From contig NZ_LDTF01000007.1 of the NCBI RefSeq assembly GCF_001477495.1, forward strand, positions 283,400 to 347,399: a DNA stretch of 64,000 nucleotides. The letters are read 5' to 3'. Origin of the DNA: Sphingomonas yabuuchiae (lineage in GTDB: Bacteria; Pseudomonadota; Alphaproteobacteria; Sphingomonadales; Sphingomonadaceae). Position numbers and translations under genes: made by a program. The notes under the pieces are model-generated. The model was not told the origin of the DNA, made no database searches, and worked only from the letters and a program-made list of their open reading frames with translations. This document shows, one piece after another, positions 41,129-52,613 of this stretch (the first letter of the stretch is position 1; the number at the start of each line of letters is the position of its first letter).

Positions 41129-41402
41129 GCCGGTCGACCCGGCCTTCTGCGTCGGTTTCGATGTTCAGTCGGTCGGGGCGATAATCCATCGTCACCGCGT
41201 CGCCCGGTGCGATGACCCGCAACTGCTGAACACCGGCGCGCTTCTGCGTCGGCACGCGTAGTGCCTCGGTCCAGCGCTTGCCGATCAGATCGGCCACCTT
41301 GGCGTCACCGCAACCCGATACATCGGCGAGCCCTTGAGCTTTTGGCGTCGTCATGCAGGCGGCGAGCGGCAATAGGGCGAGCAGGACGGCCGAGCGGATC
41401 AT
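41115..41402 (-). CDS. Lipoprotein of the peptidase inhibitor I78 family
   Basis: A 95-aa protein from ATG 41402. The signal peptide ends in a lipobox, LLPLAAC, giving a predicted lipid anchor. The mature domain [18 protein letters not shown]...[22 protein letters not shown] matches the small I78 (elastase inhibitor-like) fold. The start overlaps the rnd stop in ATGA, so it is co-translated with RNase D. The target protease is unknown. Confidence 0.82.
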   Translation of the reverse strand: MIRSAVLLALLPLAACMTTPKAQGLADVSGCGDAKVADLIGKRWTEALRVPTQKRAGVQQLRVIAPGDAVTMDYRPDRLNIETDAEGRVDRLKCG

Positions 41403-42577
41403 GCCGCGTCCTCGGCCGTACGGACCATCTTCAGTTTGCCGCCCTTCACGACGAAGCCGGTGCGGCCCTCGACCAGATCGAGCGCGTCGCGGCCGAACTG
41501 TTCGAACCGCCAGCCGTCGAGGACCGAGAGGTCGGAGCGGACGCCCGCCGCCAGCATTTCCAGATCGTCGGCGCGGGCGAGCAGGCGCGGTGCGACGTCG
41601 ATGTCGCGCGCCCGGATCTTCAGCAGCAGCTTGAGCAGATCGGCGACCAGCGCCCCCTCGCGCCCCAGTCCCGGCTTGCGGTCGTCGCGGGCGGGAAGTT
41701 CGTCGGCGCTCAGCGGTTCGGCACCGTCCAGCGCGTCCATCAGGCGCGCGCCGATGTCGTTGCCCGCCCAGGTCGCGGACAGACCGCGGACCTTGGCAAG
41801 GTCCGCCTGCTTGCGCGGCGGATGCCCGGCCAGGTCGGCCAGCGTCTCGTCCTTGACGATGCGGCCGCGCGGCAGGTCCTTGGCCTGCGCCTCCAACTCG
41901 CGCCACCGGGCCAGCGCCTTCAGGCGGCCGAGCATGTCGGGCTTGCGGCCCGAGACCCGCACGCGCTTCCAGGCCACGTCCGGGTCGTTGGCATAGTGTG
42001 CCGGGTCGGCCAGCCGCTCCATTTCCTGGTCCAGCCACGCGCCGCGTCCGGTCTTGCGCAGCCGCTCCAGCATCTTGGGGAAGATCGCGGCGAGATGGGT
42101 GACGTCGCCGATCGCATAGTCGACTTGGCGTTGGTCGAGCGGACGGCGCGACCAGTCGGTGAAGCGCGCACCCTTGTCGACCGATATACCCAGCCAGCTG
42201 TCGACCAGGTTCGAATAACCGATCTGCTCGCCCTGACCCAGCGCCATCGCCGCGATCTGGGTGTCGAACAGAGGATGCGGGGTCTTGCCGGTCAGGTTGT
42301 AGATGATCTCGATATCCTGGCCGCCCGCGTGGAAGACCTTCAGAACCTGATCATTATTGACCAGCAGGTCGAGCAGCGGGGTCATGTCCAGTCCCGGCGC
42401 CTTGGGATCGATCGCGGCGGCCTCTTCGGTGTCGGCGATCTGGATCAGGCAAAGCTCCGGCCAATAGGTGCTCTCCCGCATGAACTCGGTATCGACCATC
42501 ACATAGTCGGCCTGCGAGAGGCGGGCGCAAAGATTGGCGAGCGTGGCGCTGTCGGTAATCAACGGATGAACGTGCAT
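41399..42577 (-). CDS. rnd: Ribonuclease D
   Basis: 3'-5' exoribonuclease that trims tRNA and other small RNA 3' ends. ATG 42577 gives 392 aa; the open frame runs much further upstream but only antisense to aspS. The DEDD exonuclease residues are in [23 protein letters not shown] and [10 protein letters not shown]. An HRDC domain follows at about 205-290 ([20 protein letters not shown]). Divergent from aspS. Confidence 0.94.
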   Translation of the reverse strand: MHVHPLITDSATLANLCARLSQADYVMVDTEFMRESTYWPELCLIQIADTEEAAAIDPKAPGLDMTPLLDLLVNNDQVLKVFHAGGQDIEIIYNLTGKTPHPLFDTQIAAMALGQGEQIGYSNLVDSWLGISVDKGARFTDWSRRPLDQRQVDYAIGDVTHLAAIFPKMLERLRKTGRGAWLDQEMERLADPAHYANDPDVAWKRVRVSGRKPDMLGRLKALARWRELEAQAKDLPRGRIVKDETLADLAGHPPRKQADLAKVRGLSATWAGNDIGARLMDALDGAEPLSADELPARDDRKPGLGREGALVADLLKLLLKIRARDIDVAPRLLARADDLEMLAAGVRSDLSVLDGWRFEQFGRDALDLVEGRTGFVVKGGKLKMVRTAEDAA

Positions 42578-42602
42578 CGCATGCACATAGCCCGACCCGC
42601 GC

Positions 42603-42662
42603 GGGTTGACAAAGAGGAACGCGCGCGAAGGCCGTTCGGCCACATTGGGATTGACAAAAAGG
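42603..42662. promoter_or_regulatory. Two direct copies of a TTGACAAA motif between rnd and aspS
   Basis: GGGTTGACAAAGAGG (42603-42617) and GGGATTGACAAAAAGG (42647-42662) share the core TTGACAAA exactly 45 bases apart in the same direction, upstream of aspS. TTGACA matches a -35 box, but I see no good -10 at 16-18 bases from either copy. They could be protein-binding sites or remnants of promoter duplication. Confidence 0.3.
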
Positions 42663-42715
42663 GGGCGGGCGGGGAAGCGGCAGCACTTTCCCCCGACGTA
42701 CAGAGAATGTCCGCC

Positions 42716-44521
<1,806 letters not shown>

Positions 44522-44544
44522 CCCGGTTCTTCAGGGTAAGGAAA

Positions 44545-44580
44545 AGGGCGGGCGCCGGATGCGGCGTCCACCCTGTTTTT
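44545..44580 (+). terminator. Rho-independent terminator of aspS
   Basis: AGGGCGGGCGCCG (44545-44557) pairs with CGGCGTCCACCCT (44562-44574) with one mismatch and one G-U pair around a 4-base loop, followed by TGTTTTT. It lies 23 bases after the aspS stop and is the clearest intrinsic terminator in the window. Confidence 0.8.
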
Positions 44581-44582
44581 GT

Positions 44583-44612
44583 CTCGGGTCCGGGTCGGGG
44601 ACCCGGACCGAG
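44583..44612 (-). terminator. Second hairpin, likely for the convergent carbonic anhydrase gene
   Basis: GTCCGGGT (44588-44595) pairs with ACCCGGAC (44601-44608) around a 5-base loop, with CTCG/CGAG extending it past a one-base bulge. It lies just after the carbonic anhydrase stop (44617), and read on the minus strand it is followed by GACAAAAAC rather than T residues. It probably works with the aspS terminator. Confidence 0.5.
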
Positions 44613-44616
44613 TTCC

Positions 44617-45273
44617 TTACGCCGCAGCCAGGGCGGGAACGGCGGGCTGGAAATCGCCGTTTTCGTTCATCAGGTGCAGGACGCCATCGGCGATCGCAAA
44701 ATAGGCGCCGCGCAGGGTCAACGTACCCGCATCCTCACGCTTGGTGACGAAGGGGAAGGTACGCAGATTCGCGATGGAGGTACGGACCGATTCCAGCTCC
44801 ATTTCGCGCATCGCATCGGCATCGGCACCGTCGCCATGCTTGGCGATGACCTTTTCACGGGCACCGTCGAGCAGGCTGACCCAGTCCGAAACGAAGCCGC
44901 CTTCGCCCTGAGGCGCATGCGCGAAACCTTGCGTCAAAGCGGCCTTGCAGCCGCCGCAGGCGCCGTGGCCCATGATGACGACATCGGTCACTTCCAGCTG
45001 CGTCACCGCAAATTCCAGCGCGGCCGAGACGCCGTGATGACCGCCGCCCGTCTCGAACGGGGGGACGAGGTTGGCGACGTTGCGCACGACGAAGATTTCG
45101 CCCGGCAGCGTATCGAAGATCTGCGCCGGATCGACACGGCTGTCCGAGCAGGCGATGACCATCACCTTGGGGCTCTGGCCTTCCTTCAACTCGGCCCAGC
45201 GGTCGCGCTGGCGACGCCAATCGGAGGTCCGAAAGCGCTGATAGCCATCCACGAGGTCGTTAAAGTCGGTCAT
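44617..45273 (-). CDS. Beta-class carbonic anhydrase
   Basis: Interconverts CO2 and bicarbonate (218 aa). Zinc ligands are C42, H103 and C106 in ACSDSRVDP and MGHGACGGCKAAL, with D44 and R46 forming the catalytic pair. VVRNVANLVPPFE is the typical third segment. Divergent from lipA across 152 bases in which I saw no convincing promoter. Confidence 0.95.
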   Translation of the reverse strand: MTDFNDLVDGYQRFRTSDWRRQRDRWAELKEGQSPKVMVIACSDSRVDPAQIFDTLPGEIFVVRNVANLVPPFETGGGHHGVSAALEFAVTQLEVTDVVIMGHGACGGCKAALTQGFAHAPQGEGGFVSDWVSLLDGAREKVIAKHGDGADADAMREMELESVRTSIANLRTFPFVTKREDAGTLTLRGAYFAIADGVLHLMNENGDFQPAVPALAAA

Positions 45274-45425
45274 TGCTCTCTCTTATCCAGTAAAGGAAAC
45301 GATGCTGTAGCAGGCGAACCCGAGCATGGCCGTTTCGGTTCCATATCAAAATGTGTCTGTCCACCGTTATGTTCGCTGCGCTCGTGGGCATTGTGTCGAG
45401 CGGGCAGCATCGCTATTTCGCGGGC

Positions 45426-46349
45426 ATGAACGAGTTGACACCGTTGGCCGCGCCGGTGCGCGCGCGCAAGCCGGACTGGATCCGCGTCAAGGCCCCGACG
45501 AGCGCCGGTTTTGCCGCGACCCGCGAGCTGATGCGTGCCAAGAGCCTGACGACCGTCTGCGAAGAGGCCGCCTGCCCGAACATCGGCGAATGCTGGTCGA
45601 AGAAGCACGCGACCGTGATGATCCTGGGCGACACGTGCACCCGCGCCTGCGCCTTCTGCAACGTGAAGACCGGCATGCCGCGCAAGGTCGATGCGATGGA
45701 GCCGCAGAACGTGGCCGACGCCGCGGCGCAGATGGGCCTGAAGCATATCGTCGTCACCTCGGTCGACCGGGACGATCTGCCCGACGGCGGCGCGTCGCAG
45801 TTCGTGAAGGTGATTGAGGCGCTGCGCCGGACCACGCCCGACACGACCATCGAAATCCTGACCCCGGACTTCCGCAACAAGGCGCAGGCCGCGATCGAGT
45901 CGATCGTCGAGGCGCGGCCGGACGTCTACAACCACAATCTGGAGACGGTCCCCCGGCTCTATCCGACGATCCGGCCGGGCGCGCGCTATTATGCCTCGCT
46001 GCGCCTGCTGGAGAGCGTCAAGCGCCACGACCCATCCATCTTCACCAAGTCGGGCGTGATGCTGGGTTTGGGTGAAGAGCGGCTGGAGGTCCATCAGGTG
46101 ATGGACGACATGCGCTCGGCCGACATCGACTTCCTGACCATGGGCCAGTATCTCCAGCCGACGCCGCGCCATGCCAAGGTCGCGGAGTTCGTGACGCCCA
46201 AGGCCTTCGACGCCTATGCCGCGATCGCGCGGGCCAAGGGCTTCCTGCTGGTCGCCAGCTCGCCGCTGACCCGCTCCAGTTATCATGCGGGTGACGATTT
46301 CGAGCGGCTGCGGTCGGCCCGCGAGGCGAAGCTCGCAAGCGCGCGCTGA
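45426..46349 (+). CDS. lipA: Lipoyl synthase
   Basis: Radical-SAM enzyme inserting two sulfurs into octanoyl groups on lipoate-dependent enzymes. ATG 45426 gives 307 aa; the frame is open from 45351 but that segment is unlike the family. The auxiliary cluster cysteines are in [12 protein letters not shown] and the SAM cluster in [26 protein letters not shown] and the C-terminal [11 protein letters not shown] complete the signature. The ratA gene overlaps its stop (TGATG). Confidence 0.96.
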   Translation: MNELTPLAAPVRARKPDWIRVKAPTSAGFAATRELMRAKSLTTVCEEAACPNIGECWSKKHATVMILGDTCTRACAFCNVKTGMPRKVDAMEPQNVADAAAQMGLKHIVVTSVDRDDLPDGGASQFVKVIEALRRTTPDTTIEILTPDFRNKAQAAIESIVEARPDVYNHNLETVPRLYPTIRPGARYYASLRLLESVKRHDPSIFTKSGVMLGLGEERLEVHQVMDDMRSADIDFLTMGQYLQPTPRHAKVAEFVTPKAFDAYAAIARAKGFLLVASSPLTRSSYHAGDDFERLRSAREAKLASAR

Positions 46350-46807
46350 TGCCCAAGCATAGCGAGACGCGGCATCTGCCCTACACACCGGAGCAGATGT
46401 TCGATCTGGTCGCCGACGTCGCCCGTTACCCGGAGTTCTTGCCCTGGGTATCGGCGATGCGGGTCCGCTCGGACACGCCGACCGAAACGGTGGCCGACAT
46501 GATCGTCGGCTTCAAGGGGCTGCGCGAGACCTTTACCAGCCGCGTCACCAAGGACCGGCCGGGATCGATCGACGTCGAATATCTCGACGGCCCGCTAAAG
46601 TATCTGCGCAACAACTGGCGCTTCCGCCCGGAGGAGCAGGGCTGCGCTGTCGACTTCACCGTCGACTTCGCGTTCAAGAACCGGGTGTTCGAAATGCTGG
46701 CGGGGCAGGTGTTCGGCACCGCGCTCCGCCGCATGATCGGCGCGTTCGAGGATCGCGCCGCCAAGCTTTACGGCAGCAACAGCTCCAGCGCCAACAGCGC
46801 CGCCTGA
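46349..46807 (+). CDS. ratA: RatA / COQ10 family START-domain protein
   Basis: A 152-aa single-domain protein with the START-like fold (HLPYTPEQMFDLVADVARYPEFLPW, then FTVDFAFKNRVFEMLAGQVF). Family members bind coenzyme Q and aid respiration; the E. coli homologue was described as a toxin affecting 50S subunits, and no antitoxin partner is seen here. The lipA-ratA order is common in alphaproteobacteria. Its last 40 bases overlap the convergent cinA. Confidence 0.88.
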   Translation: MPKHSETRHLPYTPEQMFDLVADVARYPEFLPWVSAMRVRSDTPTETVADMIVGFKGLRETFTSRVTKDRPGSIDVEYLDGPLKYLRNNWRFRPEEQGCAVDFTVDFAFKNRVFEMLAGQVFGTALRRMIGAFEDRAAKLYGSNSSSANSAA

Positions 46808-47268
46808 AGCCGGATACCACCGCGCCCGATATCGCCGAACTCATGGCGTTCGGCCTTCACATCCTCGGGATCGCCGCCGCGTAGCGCCTGGGCGAAGACG
46901 ACGGTTCCGACCGGCTTCTTTGCCGTGCCGCCACCCGGCCCCGCGACGCCGGTGATGGCGACCGCCACGTCCGCCTCGCTGGCCGCCAGCGCACCCTGCG
47001 CCATGCCCCAGGCCGTGGCGGTCGAGACGGCGCCGAAGGTCTCGATGACTTCCGGATTGACCTTCAACAGGCTGATCTTCGCCTGGTTGGAGTAGGTTAC
47101 GAACCCCGCCTCGACGACGTCGGACGATCCGGGGATTTCGGTCAACGCCGCCGCGACCAGACCCCCGGTGCAGCTTTCGGCCAGTGCCACGCGGCGACCT
47201 GCCGCGCGGTTGGCGACGACGACGCGCTCGGCCAGTTCGATCAGCTCGCGGGGGAGAAGGACGTCCAT
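46768..47268 (-). CDS. CinA family nicotinamide-nucleotide amidohydrolase
   Basis: A 166-aa stand-alone CinA C-terminal domain (PncC-type) that deamidates nicotinamide mononucleotide to recycle NAD. Motifs are LAESCTGGLVAAALTEIPGSS, VEAGFVTYSNQAK and AVAITGVAGPGGGTAKKPVGTV. No competence-type N-terminal domain is present. It starts 2 bases from the stop of the upstream secreted gene, so ispDF, the secreted gene and cinA form one unit. Confidence 0.92.
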   Translation of the reverse strand: MDVLLPRELIELAERVVVANRAAGRRVALAESCTGGLVAAALTEIPGSSDVVEAGFVTYSNQAKISLLKVNPEVIETFGAVSTATAWGMAQGALAASEADVAVAITGVAGPGGGTAKKPVGTVVFAQALRGGDPEDVKAERHEFGDIGRGGIRLQAALLALELLLP

Positions 47269-47269
47269 A

Positions 47270-47794
47270 TCAGTTTCCGTTGGTGCAGAGCGGCAGGTCG
47301 GGCACGGCCACCTGCCGCCCCCGTGCCTTTTCGGTCTTGAGATATTGCAGGGCGGTCACGACCACCCCGGCCATGTTGCGCGGGGGCAGGGGGGCAAGCT
47401 GCGTGACCAGCCGGTCGATCGTCCCGCAATCCTCCAGCCCGATCCGTCCTACGATGAACGGGACGAGCAGCGAGGTAAGCAACGGCCGGGCATAATCCGA
47501 TTGCAGCAACGTATCGATCGCCGGATCGGACAGCTTGACGATCGCGGCCTTGGCGGCGGGCCATGCCTGATCGGCGGCACTTTCATATCTCGAGATCAGC
47601 GAGCCGCCGCCCCGGATCAGGCTGCTGGCGGGCAGGCGCGCACCGCAGACCCGGCCCGTTTCGCGCAATATGTCGGGCATGGCGACCAGCGTCATCGCCT
47701 CCGCCTCGGGCCCGGTGATGCAGGCCCTCTGCGCCGTTGCCACTTCGGGTGCGACGAGGGCAGCCAGCGCGACGATCAGGCCCAGCCGCTTCAT
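47270..47794 (-). CDS. Secreted protein of unknown function between ispDF and cinA
   Basis: A 174-aa protein from ATG 47794 with a cleavable signal peptide (MKRLGLIVALAALVAPEVATAQ, about 22 residues shown in part by its LIVALAALV core). Four cysteines remain in the mature part (RACITG, RVCGAR, LEDCGT and LPLCTN), which may form two disulfides. The remainder is helix-rich. I recognise no family. ATGA overlap with ispDF indicates coupled translation. Confidence 0.72.
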   Translation of the reverse strand: MKRLGLIVALAALVAPEVATAQRACITGPEAEAMTLVAMPDILRETGRVCGARLPASSLIRGGGSLISRYESAADQAWPAAKAAIVKLSDPAIDTLLQSDYARPLLTSLLVPFIVGRIGLEDCGTIDRLVTQLAPLPPRNMAGVVVTALQYLKTEKARGRQVAVPDLPLCTNGN

Positions 47795-48951
47795 GCCGCC
47801 GCTCCACCGGGCAGGCGGACGGTCGCCACCGCCTGGGTCGCGATACCTTCGCCACGCCCGGTAAAGCCCAGCCGCTCGGTCGTGGTGGCCTTCAGGCTGA
47901 CCCGGCTCTGGTCGATGTTCAGCAGTCCGGCGATCCGCTCCACCATGGCGGCGCGGTGCGGGCCGATCTTGGGTGCTTCGCAGATGATGGTCAGGTCGAC
48001 GAAATCGATCCGACCGCCCTTGTCGGCGATCAGCTTGGCGGCATGTTGCAGGAACTGGCCCGACTCGGCACCCTTCCACTGCGGATCGCTGGGGGGGAAG
48101 TGGGCCCCGATATCACCAGCGGCGATCGTACCGAGCAATGCATCGGTCAGCGCGTGGAGCGCGACATCGGCGTCGCTATGCCCCGACAGGCCCTGATGAT
48201 GGGGGATGAGCACGCCGCCCAGCCACAATTCCTCGCCATCCTCCAGCCGATGGACGTCATAGCCCATGGCGGTCCGGGTTTCCCAGGTCAGGCGCATATC
48301 GGCTCCGGTCATGTCGTCGGGATAGGTGATTTTCTCGAGCATGGCATCGCCCTGCACCAAAGCGACGCGCCCGCCAAGCCGTCGCACCATCTGCGCGTCG
48401 TCCGTCGCTTCCGCTTCGGCGGGCCAGGCGGCGTGAGCGGCGATCACGGCTTGCAGATGAAAAGCCTGGGGGGTCTGGACGCGGACCATGCCGTCGCGGG
48501 GGACGGTTTCGCCCAATGCATCGTCCAGCGACCGGGCGAGCGTGTCGGCCACGGGCAGGACAGGCATCGCCCCATCGGCAGCCTTTAGTCCTGCCAGCAC
48601 CCGGTCGATGACGTCGGCCGACAGGAACGGACGCGCGGCGTCATGGATCAGCACCTGCGTCACGCCGTTCAGCGCGAGGTGGCGAAGCCCGCGCGCCACC
48701 GATTCCCGCCGACTGGCACCGCCCGCCTCCATCCACGCGTCAGGTAGGATCGACCGGGCATGATCCATCTGCTCCTCCGCGACCACCGTCAGGACGGTGT
48801 CTACGGCAGGGTGGGAGGCGAAGGCGGCATGGCTCCAGCCGAGCATCGGCCGCCCACCAAGGTTGCGAAACTGCTTCGGTATGCCGCCGCCCATGCGGGA
48901 ACCCCCGCCCGCCGCGACGATCAGTGCGGCGATCTTTCCATCCTGGCTCAT
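47791..48951 (-). CDS. ispDF: Bifunctional 2-C-methyl-D-erythritol 4-phosphate cytidylyltransferase / 2,4-cyclodiphosphate synthase
   Basis: Fused IspD and IspF enzymes of the MEP isoprenoid pathway (386 aa). IspD (about 1-225) has ALIVAAGGGSRMGGGIPKQF and VLIHDAARPFLS. IspF (about 228-386) has MGYDVHRLEDGE with its metal ligands, GLSGHSDADVALHALTDALL and GDIGAHFPPSDPQW. The fusion is widespread in alphaproteobacteria. Divergent from dusB across 89 bases. Confidence 0.96.
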   Translation of the reverse strand: MSQDGKIAALIVAAGGGSRMGGGIPKQFRNLGGRPMLGWSHAAFASHPAVDTVLTVVAEEQMDHARSILPDAWMEAGGASRRESVARGLRHLALNGVTQVLIHDAARPFLSADVIDRVLAGLKAADGAMPVLPVADTLARSLDDALGETVPRDGMVRVQTPQAFHLQAVIAAHAAWPAEAEATDDAQMVRRLGGRVALVQGDAMLEKITYPDDMTGADMRLTWETRTAMGYDVHRLEDGEELWLGGVLIPHHQGLSGHSDADVALHALTDALLGTIAAGDIGAHFPPSDPQWKGAESGQFLQHAAKLIADKGGRIDFVDLTIICEAPKIGPHRAAMVERIAGLLNIDQSRVSLKATTTERLGFTGRGEGIATQAVATVRLPGGAAA

Positions 48952-49040
48952 GTCGTCCGCCTAGCGGCTTTTCGCCGCACTCGCCAATCTTGCCTTGACG
49001 CGCCTCTTCCCGTATAGCGACTGCTTAATTTTCAGGCAGT

Positions 49041-50045
49041 ATGATGCGTAATCTCGCTCCCATCCAGGTCGGTCCGGTGACGATCGACAGCCCCGTTGTG
49101 CTGGCGCCGATGACCGGCGTCACCGACATGCCGTTCCGTACGCTTGTCCGCCGCTATGGCTCGGGCCTCAACGTCACCGAGATGATCGCCAGCCAGGCCG
49201 CGATCCGGGAAACGCGCCAGTCGATCCAGAAGGCCGCCTGGCATCCGTTGGAAGAGCCGGTGTCGATGCAGTTGGTCGGCTGCACCCCCTATGAAATGGG
49301 AGAGGCCGCCAAGCTGAACGCCGATCGCGGGGCCGCGATCATCGACATCAACATGGGCTGCCCGGTGCGCAAGGTCGTCAACGGCGATGCGGGCTCGGCG
49401 TTGATGCGCGACCTGAAGCTGGCCTCGGCCATCATCGAGGCGACCGTCAAGGCGGTCGATGTGCCCGTCACGCTGAAGATGCGGATGGGCTGGTGTCATG
49501 ACAGTCTGAACGCACCCGAACTGTCGCGGATCGCCGAGGATATCGGGGTCAAGATGATCACCGTTCATGGCCGCACCCGCAACCAGATGTACAAGGGCAG
49601 TGCCGACTGGGCGTTCATCCGCAACGTCAAGGACGCGGTGTCGATCCCGGTCATCGCCAATGGCGATATCTGCTCGATCGACGATGCCGACAAGGCGCTC
49701 GACCAGTCGGGGGCGGATGGCGTCATGATCGGACGTGGTGCCTATGGCCGTCCCTGGCTGCTGGGTCAGGTCATGCACTGGTTCGCCACCGGCGAACGTC
49801 GCGAGGATCCAGCGCTCGACGAGCAATATCGTGCCGTTACTGAGCATTATGACGCGATGCTGGATCATTATGGCACCGAGACTGGCGTCAACATGGCTCG
49901 CAAGCATATCGGCTGGTACACCCGTGGCCTGCACGGCTCTGCCGAGTTCCGCAACACGGTAAACCACGAAGCCAGCGCCGACCGGGTCAAGGCGATGCTG
50001 TACGATTTCTACATGCCGCAGATCGAGCTTGCAGCGGCTGCCTGA
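49041..50045 (+). CDS. dusB: tRNA dihydrouridine synthase (DusB/NifR3 type)
   Basis: Reduces uridines in tRNA with FMN and NADPH (334 aa). [22 protein letters not shown] opens the barrel, the catalytic cysteine is in [14 protein letters not shown], and KMRMGW and [12 protein letters not shown] are FMN/substrate segments. The dus-ntrBC order is the classical nifR3-ntrB arrangement of alphaproteobacteria. Its last 17 bases overlap the ntrB start. Confidence 0.95.
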   Translation: MMRNLAPIQVGPVTIDSPVVLAPMTGVTDMPFRTLVRRYGSGLNVTEMIASQAAIRETRQSIQKAAWHPLEEPVSMQLVGCTPYEMGEAAKLNADRGAAIIDINMGCPVRKVVNGDAGSALMRDLKLASAIIEATVKAVDVPVTLKMRMGWCHDSLNAPELSRIAEDIGVKMITVHGRTRNQMYKGSADWAFIRNVKDAVSIPVIANGDICSIDDADKALDQSGADGVMIGRGAYGRPWLLGQVMHWFATGERREDPALDEQYRAVTEHYDAMLDHYGTETGVNMARKHIGWYTRGLHGSAEFRNTVNHEASADRVKAMLYDFYMPQIELAAAA

Positions 50046-51096
50046 CACGGCGGGTCACGGTCGGCCCGGTTTCGGCGCGCTGTTCGCGGCGCTGCCGGTG
50101 GCCGTGGTCGTGGTCGATCCCGACGACCGTATCGCCCATGCCAATGGGCTGGCCGAGCAACTGCTCAACTTGTCCGAGCGGCTGATGACCGGGCAGCCGC
50201 TCGCCGCGATCCTGCCGCCGCCGGACGCGCCCCGCAGTCGGGACGGGCATGGCTTTGCCGTTTACGACACGGTGATCGCCACACCGCATGGCCCTAAAAT
50301 CCGGGTCGATTTCGTCGAGGCGCAAATTCCCGACTATCCCGGCTGGCGCGCCATCACTCTGCATAGTGCAGGTCCTTCGCGGCGACTGGCCCATGCGTCC
50401 GACCGTAGCGCAGGTGCGCGGGCTGCGGTGGGGGCTGCCGCGATGCTGGCGCACGAGATCAAGAACCCGCTGTCAGGCATCCGGGGGGCGGCGCAATTGC
50501 TCAACGGTGGCGAACTGACCACGCTCATTACGACCGAGGTCGACCGTATCGCCGCGCTGATCGACCGGATGCAGGATTTCAGCGATACCCGGCCGCTGCC
50601 GCTGGCGTCGGAGAATATCTATCCGCTGCTCGGCCACGCCCGTGGCGTTGCTTTGGCGGGCTTTGCACGAGGCATTCCCATCGAGGAGCGGTTCGACCCT
50701 TCGCTGCCTCCTGCACGCATCAACCGCGATGCGCTGCTCCAGATCGTCATCAACCTGCTGAAGAATGCCCGCGAAGCCGTTCGTGCGGTTCGCAACCCGC
50801 ACATCGTCCTGACCACCGCCTATCGTCATGGCATGTCGGTCAGCGCAGGCGAGGGGCAACCCCGTCTGCCGCTGCCGATCGAGATTTGCGTGATCGACAA
50901 TGGCCCCGGCGCACCCGCCGACATCGTCGATCACTTGTTCGACCCGTTCGTGTCGGGGCGACGCGAGGGGCAGGGGCTGGGCCTCGCGCTTGTCGACAAG
51001 CTCGTTCGCGACATGAGCGGGATCATTCAATATGCCAGGGAGGGTACGCCGGAAATGACGGTCCTCCGCCTGCTTCTTCCGAGAGCCCATCCATGA
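50029..51096 (+). CDS. ntrB: Nitrogen regulation sensor kinase NtrB
   Basis: Cytoplasmic kinase that phosphorylates NtrC when nitrogen is low (355 aa). The TTG start at 50029 lies inside dusB; no later in-frame ATG precedes the conserved PAS domain ([17 protein letters not shown]). The phospho-acceptor is H142 in [20 protein letters not shown]. The ATPase region shows [29 protein letters not shown] and [13 protein letters not shown]. There is no membrane segment. Confidence 0.92.
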   Translation: MQRLPDTAGHGRPGFGALFAALPVAVVVVDPDDRIAHANGLAEQLLNLSERLMTGQPLAAILPPPDAPRSRDGHGFAVYDTVIATPHGPKIRVDFVEAQIPDYPGWRAITLHSAGPSRRLAHASDRSAGARAAVGAAAMLAHEIKNPLSGIRGAAQLLNGGELTTLITTEVDRIAALIDRMQDFSDTRPLPLASENIYPLLGHARGVALAGFARGIPIEERFDPSLPPARINRDALLQIVINLLKNAREAVRAVRNPHIVLTTAYRHGMSVSAGEGQPRLPLPIEICVIDNGPGAPADIVDHLFDPFVSGRREGQGLGLALVDKLVRDMSGIIQYAREGTPEMTVLRLLLPRAHP

Positions 51097-51106
51097 GCCG
51101 CCCATC

Positions 51107-52561
51107 ATGAGCCACGTCCTCGTCGTCGATGACGACGCCGCCATCCGCACCGTCGTCGGTCAGGCCCTGCGGCGGGCGGGGTATGAGGTTACGACGGTGG
51201 AGACACTGGCAAGGCTGGACCGTATCCTTGCGGGAGGCGCGCCGGACGTGCTGGTCACCGACGTGATCCTGCCGGACGGTGACGGGATCGATCATATCCG
51301 CGGCGTGGCCGAGCGGTTTCCCGCCCTGCCGATCATCGTCCTGTCGGCGCAGAACACGCTGACCACTGCCGTCCGCGCCGCAGAGGTCGGGGCGTATGAG
51401 TATCTGCCCAAACCCTTCGACCTCGATGCGCTGACCCATGCCGTCGCCGGGGCGCTTGCCCGGCGCGGTGTATTGGTCGAGGACGGGTTGGGGGAGGATG
51501 ATCGGGCCCTGCCGCTGATCGGCCGATCGCAGGCGATGCAGGGCGTGTACCGCATAATCGCGCGCGTCGTGTCGACCGATCTGACGGTGCTTGTTTCCGG
51601 CGAGTCGGGGACCGGCAAGGAGTTGGTCGCCCGGGCGATCCATGACCTCGGCCCGCGTCGTGCCGCGCCCTTCGTCGCGCTCAACATGGCCGCGATCCCG
51701 CGCGAATTGATCGAGGCCGAGTTGTTCGGGCACGAACGCGGTGCCTTTACCGGCGCGGCGCAGCGCAATGCGGGCCGGTTCGAGCAGGCGGCTGGCGGTA
51801 CGCTGTTCCTCGACGAGATCGGCGATATGCCGATGGAGGCGCAGACGCGCCTGCTCCGCGTCCTGCAATCCGGCGAGTTCACGACGGTCGGCGGCGCTCG
51901 GACGATCCGCACCGATGTCCGCATCGTGGCGGCGACGAACCGTGATCTCAGCCAGCAGGTCGCATCTGGGCAATTTCGCGAAGACCTGTTCTACCGCCTG
52001 AACGTCGTGCCGATCGCCTTGCCGGCTCTTCGCGAACGACGTCAGGATATCCCGCTTCTTGCCCGGCACTTCCTGGAGAATGCCGCGCTGCAGGGACTGC
52101 CCAAGCGCCGGATCGATACCCATGCGCTCGACGTACTGGTCATCCATGACTGGCCGGGCAATGTGCGTGAGCTAGAGAATATGATGCGGCGCCTCGCCGT
52201 ACTCGCGCGCGACGAGGTGATCGATGCCGAAGCGGTGCGGACGATGTTGGGAGAAGCGCGTTCGTCTTTCGCAGCGGTCGGCGTCGCGGCTGCGGACGGA
52301 AACCTGTCGGCGGCGGTGCGCGCCTACATCGCACGGCTCGCCATGGCGCAGCCGACATCGCTGGACGACGGTACGCTCTATGACCGTATCATCGGCGAGG
52401 TCGAACGTCCCCTGATCGAAGCGATGCTCGCGCGTCACGGCGGTAACCAGCTTCGTGCGGCACGCGCGATGGGGATCAACCGCAATACCCTGCGCAAGCG
52501 CCTCGATACACTCAACATCCCCGTCAACGGCGATGACGAGGGTGGAGAGGCGCTGGCATAA
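51107..52561 (+). CDS. ntrC: Nitrogen regulation response regulator NtrC
   Basis: Sigma-54 activator (484 aa). The receiver has acceptor D52 in VTDVILPDGDG. The AAA+ domain (about 150-375) has Walker A GESGTGKELVA, the sigma-54 contact loop GAFTGA in ELFGHERGAFTGAAQ, and Walker [14 protein letters not shown] Fis-type helix-turn-helix closes the protein (GGNQLRAARAMGINRNTLRKRL). All elements for classical sigma-54 activation are present, in contrast to NtrX two genes on. Confidence 0.95.
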   Translation: MSHVLVVDDDAAIRTVVGQALRRAGYEVTTVETLARLDRILAGGAPDVLVTDVILPDGDGIDHIRGVAERFPALPIIVLSAQNTLTTAVRAAEVGAYEYLPKPFDLDALTHAVAGALARRGVLVEDGLGEDDRALPLIGRSQAMQGVYRIIARVVSTDLTVLVSGESGTGKELVARAIHDLGPRRAAPFVALNMAAIPRELIEAELFGHERGAFTGAAQRNAGRFEQAAGGTLFLDEIGDMPMEAQTRLLRVLQSGEFTTVGGARTIRTDVRIVAATNRDLSQQVASGQFREDLFYRLNVVPIALPALRERRQDIPLLARHFLENAALQGLPKRRIDTHALDVLVIHDWPGNVRELENMMRRLAVLARDEVIDAEAVRTMLGEARSSFAAVGVAAADGNLSAAVRAYIARLAMAQPTSLDDGTLYDRIIGEVERPLIEAMLARHGGNQLRAARAMGINRNTLRKRLDTLNIPVNGDDEGGEALA

Positions 52562-52613
52562 TTTTCACGAATTGTGGCTTGCAGGACACGCTTCACGTTG
52601 TACGATTGCAACG

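Noticed and set aside
41261..42715. Upstream extension of the aspS frame
   Set aside because: It is antisense to rnd and the inhibitor gene; homologous sequence begins only at 42716.
46349..46807. RatA as a toxin-antitoxin module
   Set aside because: No RatB-like partner lies next to it, and lipA-coupled START proteins are better explained as COQ10-type factors.
48995..49018. Promoter TTGACG/TATAGC upstream of dusB
   Set aside because: The spacer is only 12 bases, too short for a sigma-70 promoter.
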